DNA from: Atopobiaceae bacterium
GTDB taxonomy: Bacteria > Actinomycetota > Coriobacteriia > Coriobacteriales > Atopobiaceae
Direction of reading: 5' to 3'
Length of the DNA: 9,084 nucleotides
Assembly: GCA_015258485.1 (NCBI GenBank)
Contig: JABZIF010000036.1
Location: 1-9,084 of the forward strand
The notes under the pieces are model-generated. The model did no database searches. It saw only the letters and a list, made by a program, of their open reading frames with translations, and was not told the origin of the DNA. The position numbers were made by a program, and so were the translations under genes. Below, one piece after another: positions 6,741-9,084 of the stretch. Position 1 is the stretch's first letter. Each line of letters opens with the position of its first letter.

Positions 6741-7307
6741 ATGAAGTTTGTTATCGGTTCTGATATCCATGGTGCTGCAGATTGGTGCCAGAAGTTTATG
6801 AAGGTTATACAGGACGAGAAACCCGATCGGGTACTTCTTCTTGGTGATTTGCTCTATCACGGACCAAGGAATGATCTACCAGCAGATTATGCTCCTAAAC
6901 GAGTAATTGAAATGCTTAATGGTATCTCGAATCAAGTTATTGCCGTGCGAGGAAACTGTGAGGCAGAAGTTGATCAGATGGTACTTGATTTTCCGTGCAT
7001 GTCAGATCATAACGTGGTGATTGACCCTGATGTTTTAGGAGATACAGGCAATATTACTTTTACACTTTTCTTGACACATGGTCACATCTACGGACCGGGG
7101 CTGCACAATAGCGTGGATAAGTGGCCTATATTACCCAAGTATTCTGCTTTGGTGTATGGACATACTCATAAAAAAGTTAATGAGGTGCTTCCCAATCATC
7201 CTGAGGCGGTCGTGTTCAATCCAGGCTCTGTTGGAATTCCAAAAGATGGTACGCATAGCTGCGGTGTGTATGAAAACGGTCAGTTTAGACACGTTATTCT
7301 TGGCTAG
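6741..7307 (+). CDS. yfcE: YfcE-type metallophosphodiesterase
   Basis: 188 residues, close to E. coli YfcE (184), a manganese-dependent phosphodiesterase active on artificial substrates such as bis-p-nitrophenyl phosphate; its natural substrate is unknown. The calcineurin-like metal-binding motifs are complete: SDIHG (Asp8, His10), LLGD (Asp36), the YfcE-like HGPRNDLP and YAPKRV, GNC (Asn72), THGH (His113, His115), YGHTH (His141, His143) and NPGSV (160-164). The start has GAGG about 8 nt upstream. It follows metA by 31 bp without a terminator, so probably shares its transcript; a role in methionine metabolism is not implied. Its TAG overlaps the TAG of the convergent gntR gene in the palindrome CTAG. 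Confidence 0.93.
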   Translation: MKFVIGSDIHGAADWCQKFMKVIQDEKPDRVLLLGDLLYHGPRNDLPADYAPKRVIEMLNGISNQVIAVRGNCEAEVDQMVLDFPCMSDHNVVIDPDVLGDTGNITFTLFLTHGHIYGPGLHNSVDKWPILPKYSALVYGHTHKKVNEVLPNHPEAVVFNPGSVGIPKDGTHSCGVYENGQFRHVILG

Positions 7308-8023
7308 TGCATAGAGATTGCCATAAATTCATAGCCGTGAGCATGTCGAGCAACAGAATATTCAAAAGCACGGCCGTCATCTATATAACCTATTTGTTCA
7401 ACTTCAAGTAGGGGTTCATTTGGAGTTATAGAAAGACGTTCAGCTTCAAGAGTGGTTGGCATGACCGCTCTAATGACACGATGCGCATTGGCAATGCGGA
7501 GTTCAAGGGTATTCTCGATATATGCATATATCGAATGCTCGAGATGTTTCATTTTAAGATTTGGAATTAAGCCGATAGGCATATAGGTGTATTCAATAAC
7601 CTGTGAAACATCATCAACAATGCGTACACGTACAATGCGGTATACAAAATCTTCAGGGCTAATATCCAATGCTTTGGCAATATATTCTGATGGGTGTTCA
7701 ACTTCAAAGGTGTATACAACAGATTTGACACGTTCGCCACGAGCGGTATGCTCAGCCATGAAACCTTCCATTTGTCCGGAGACTTCTTTGCTCGGACGTA
7801 TTTGGGTTCCTTCTTCAAGTTTTTTTACAAATGTCCCCGAACCCTTACGTCTAAAGATAAGACCTTGTTGTTCTAGCACTTCAAGTGCCTTGTTAATGGT
7901 AATCTTGCTCACTTCATATTGTTGGCAAAGTTGAGCTACAGAGGGTAGGCGAGAATATGCTGGGTAGGTACCCAAGGAGATATCTTGCTTTATATCTTGA
8001 ACAATAAGGTTGTATTTGTTCAT
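7304..8023 (-). CDS. GntR family (HutC/UTRA) transcriptional regulator of the adjacent glycosidase locus
   Basis: 239 residues. Residues 1-67 are a winged helix-turn-helix of the GntR type (SRLPSVAQLCQQYEVSKITI at 24-43, NKALEVLEQQGLI, wing RRKGSGTFV). Residues about 85-235 form a UTRA effector domain (GFMAEHTARG, YRIVRVRIVDD, EYTYMPIGLIPNL, EPLLEVEQIGY, GRAFEYSVARHA). Members of this branch usually bind phosphorylated sugars and repress uptake genes until the sugar is present. It is divergent from a family 1 glycosidase 138 bp away, so a phospho-beta-glucoside is the likely inducer and both promoters the likely targets. The ATG at 8023 follows AAAGGA at 9 nt; an earlier in-frame start would cover that site. 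The stop overlaps yfcE by 4 bp. Confidence 0.9.
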   Translation of the reverse strand: MNKYNLIVQDIKQDISLGTYPAYSRLPSVAQLCQQYEVSKITINKALEVLEQQGLIFRRKGSGTFVKKLEEGTQIRPSKEVSGQMEGFMAEHTARGERVKSVVYTFEVEHPSEYIAKALDISPEDFVYRIVRVRIVDDVSQVIEYTYMPIGLIPNLKMKHLEHSIYAYIENTLELRIANAHRVIRAVMPTTLEAERLSITPNEPLLEVEQIGYIDDGRAFEYSVARHAHGYEFMAISMH

Positions 8024-8077
8024 CTTAATTCCTTTGAAACAGAACAATTTATAGATTGTATTTTGGTTTATTTAGTC

Positions 8078-8131
8078 TAGTATACTACGTGTATTTATTT
8101 GACATATCTTCTTATATAATATGACATGTCA
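8078..8131. promoter_or_regulatory. divergent promoter/operator region between gntR and the glycosidase gene
   Basis: Two perfect 10-bp palindromes lie here: TAGTATACTA (8078-8087) and TGACATGTCA (8122-8131). The first contains TATACT on both strands and would serve gntR as -10, starting near 8072. A consensus TATAAT at 8115-8120 would start the glycosidase mRNA near 8127, placing the second palindrome over the start site, where a repressor would block it. A perfect TTGACA at 8099-8104 is only 10 bp from that TATAAT, too close for a normal pair; its TTGACATATC resembles half of the second palindrome and may be an extra binding site. Operator assignment is inferred from symmetry and position. 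Confidence 0.5.
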
Positions 8132-8161
8132 GATTTATTAATACAAGAGAGAAGGGCAATT

Positions 8162-9084
8162 ATGCAATATCAGCTTCCTAAAGACTTTTTCTTTGGCGGG
8201 GCTATGTCTGGCCCACAAACTGAAGGCAGATGGCAAGATGACGGAAGAATCCCTAGCATTTGGGATACTTGGTCTAACCTTGACATTACCGCCTTTCACA
8301 ACCGCGTAGGGTCTTACGGTGGCAATGATTTTAGTAGCAGAATGGAAGAGGACTTTGAGCTTCTTAAGTCAATAGGAATGGACTCAGTTCGTACTTCTAT
8401 CCAGTGGAGTCGCCTTTTAGATATTGATGGAAAGCTTAATCCAGAGGGTGAGAAGTACTATCATCAGCTCTTTGCTACAGCAAAGAAGGTTGGTATTGAG
8501 ATTTTTGTAAACCTCTATCACTTTGACATGCCTGAATACCTCTTCAATCGCGGCGGCTGGGAATCACGTGAGGTTGTTGAGGCATACGCGCATTATGCAC
8601 GCATTGCGTTTGAGACTTTTGGTAAAGAGATTCGTTACTGGTTTACTTTTAACGAGCCAATTGTTGAGCCTGAAATGCGCTATACCGTTGGTGGATGGTT
8701 CCCTTTTGTAAAGAATTATTCCCGTGCACGTGCGGTTCAGTACAACATTTCTTTAGCGCACGCTCTTGGTGTTCGCGAGTATCGCCGTGCAAAAGCAGAA
8801 GGTTTTATGTTTGAGGACTCTCGCATTGGTCTTATCAACTGCTTTGCACCACCATACACCAAGGAGAATCCATCCGAGGCAGACCTTGAGGCACTGCGTA
8901 TGACTGACGGAGTCAACATTCGCTGGTGGCTTGATCTTGTTACTAAGGGAGAGCTTCCACAGGATGTTATCGATACGCTGCAGTCTCGTGGCGTTGACCT
9001 GCCTATTCGCCCTGAGGACAAGCTTATTCTTACCGACGGAGTTGTGGATTGGTTGGGCTGCAATTATTACCACCCAGAGCGCAT
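8162..9084 (+). CDS. glycoside hydrolase family 1, probable 6-phospho-beta-glucosidase (3' end missing)
   Basis: 307 complete codons run from the ATG at 8162 off the right edge; AAGGG lies 5 nt upstream. GH1 enzymes cleave beta-glycosides with retention of configuration; the PTS-linked branch hydrolyses 6-phospho-beta-glucosides such as imported cellobiose or salicin phosphate. Visible marks are the N-terminal FFFGGAMSGPQTEG (9-22), SVRTSIQWSRL (75-85), NLYHFDMPEYL with GGWESREV (131-138), TFNEP (162-166) with acid/base Glu165, and NYYHPER (301-307) at the edge. The nucleophile motif (I/V-T-E-N-G) and the phosphate-binding residues lie beyond the window, so phospho-specificity is inferred from the MSGPQTEG-type N-terminus and the adjacent GntR/UTRA regulator. 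No PTS permease gene is in view; it may follow on the right. The gene is GC-richer and contains long antisense frames, which are shadows. Confidence 0.9.
   Translation, partial: MQYQLPKDFFFGGAMSGPQTEGRWQDDGRIPSIWDTWSNLDITAFHNRVGSYGGNDFSSRMEEDFELLKSIGMDSVRTSIQWSRLLDIDGKLNPEGEKYYHQLFATAKKVGIEIFVNLYHFDMPEYLFNRGGWESREVVEAYAHYARIAFETFGKEIRYWFTFNEPIVEPEMRYTVGGWFPFVKNYSRARAVQYNISLAHALGVREYRRAKAEGFMFEDSRIGLINCFAPPYTKENPSEADLEALRMTDGVNIRWWLDLVTKGELPQDVIDTLQSRGVDLPIRPEDKLILTDGVVDWLGCNYYHPER

Noticed and set aside
8737..9073. Two minus-strand frames of 106-108 residues opposite the glycosidase
   Set aside because: Shadows of the glycosidase coding sequence; they look low-complexity or unlike any family and lack ribosome sites.

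Overview
The window looks like ordinary core chromosome of an AT-leaning Gram-positive bacterium. The best guess is an actinobacterium of the Coriobacteriia, near Atopobium/Lancefieldella. That guess rests on moderate-to-low GC, a PRC-barrel/MgtE_N protein of an actinobacterial type, an apparently leaderless helicase gene, and remembered resemblance of the proteins. No marker gene fixes the taxon, so it is an inference. No mobile element, CRISPR array or phage gene is visible.

Layout: (1) 1-720, minus: N-terminal 240 codons of a PRC-barrel + MgtE_N protein, cut by the left edge and preceded by a roughly 210-nt, hairpin-rich leader. (2) 996-1668, minus: a single-gene lemA unit with a clear terminator and a palindrome at its promoter. 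(3) 1809-1899, minus: tRNA-Ser(UGA). (4) 2064-2552, plus: tadA, converging with no gap on (5) rlmI, 2553-3872, minus. (6) 3957-5679, minus: a probable two-gene unit, a DEAD-box RNA helicase followed by a DUF1304 membrane protein, ending at a good terminator. (7) 5726-7307, plus: metA followed by a yfcE-like phosphodiesterase. (8) 7304-8023, minus: a GntR/UTRA regulator, divergent from (9) 8162 to the right edge, plus: a family 1 glycosidase, probably a 6-phospho-beta-glucosidase.

Functionally there is a translation/RNA group (tRNA-Ser, TadA, RlmI, DEAD-box helicase), a methionine-biosynthesis enzyme, and a beta-glucoside utilisation locus with its own regulator. MetA carries Glu at position 111, the residue associated with acetyl-CoA rather than succinyl-CoA use, so it is better called a homoserine O-acetyltransferase.

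I found no convincing new multi-gene system. The signals most worth checking are non-coding: the structured leader of the MgtE_N gene, which I could not match to the Mg2+ (M-box) or Mn2+ (yybP-ykoY) riboswitch; the symmetric AGTATACT element in both divergent promoter regions; the palindromes at the lemA and glycosidase promoters; and three TGACA pentamers exactly 22 bp apart before tadA.
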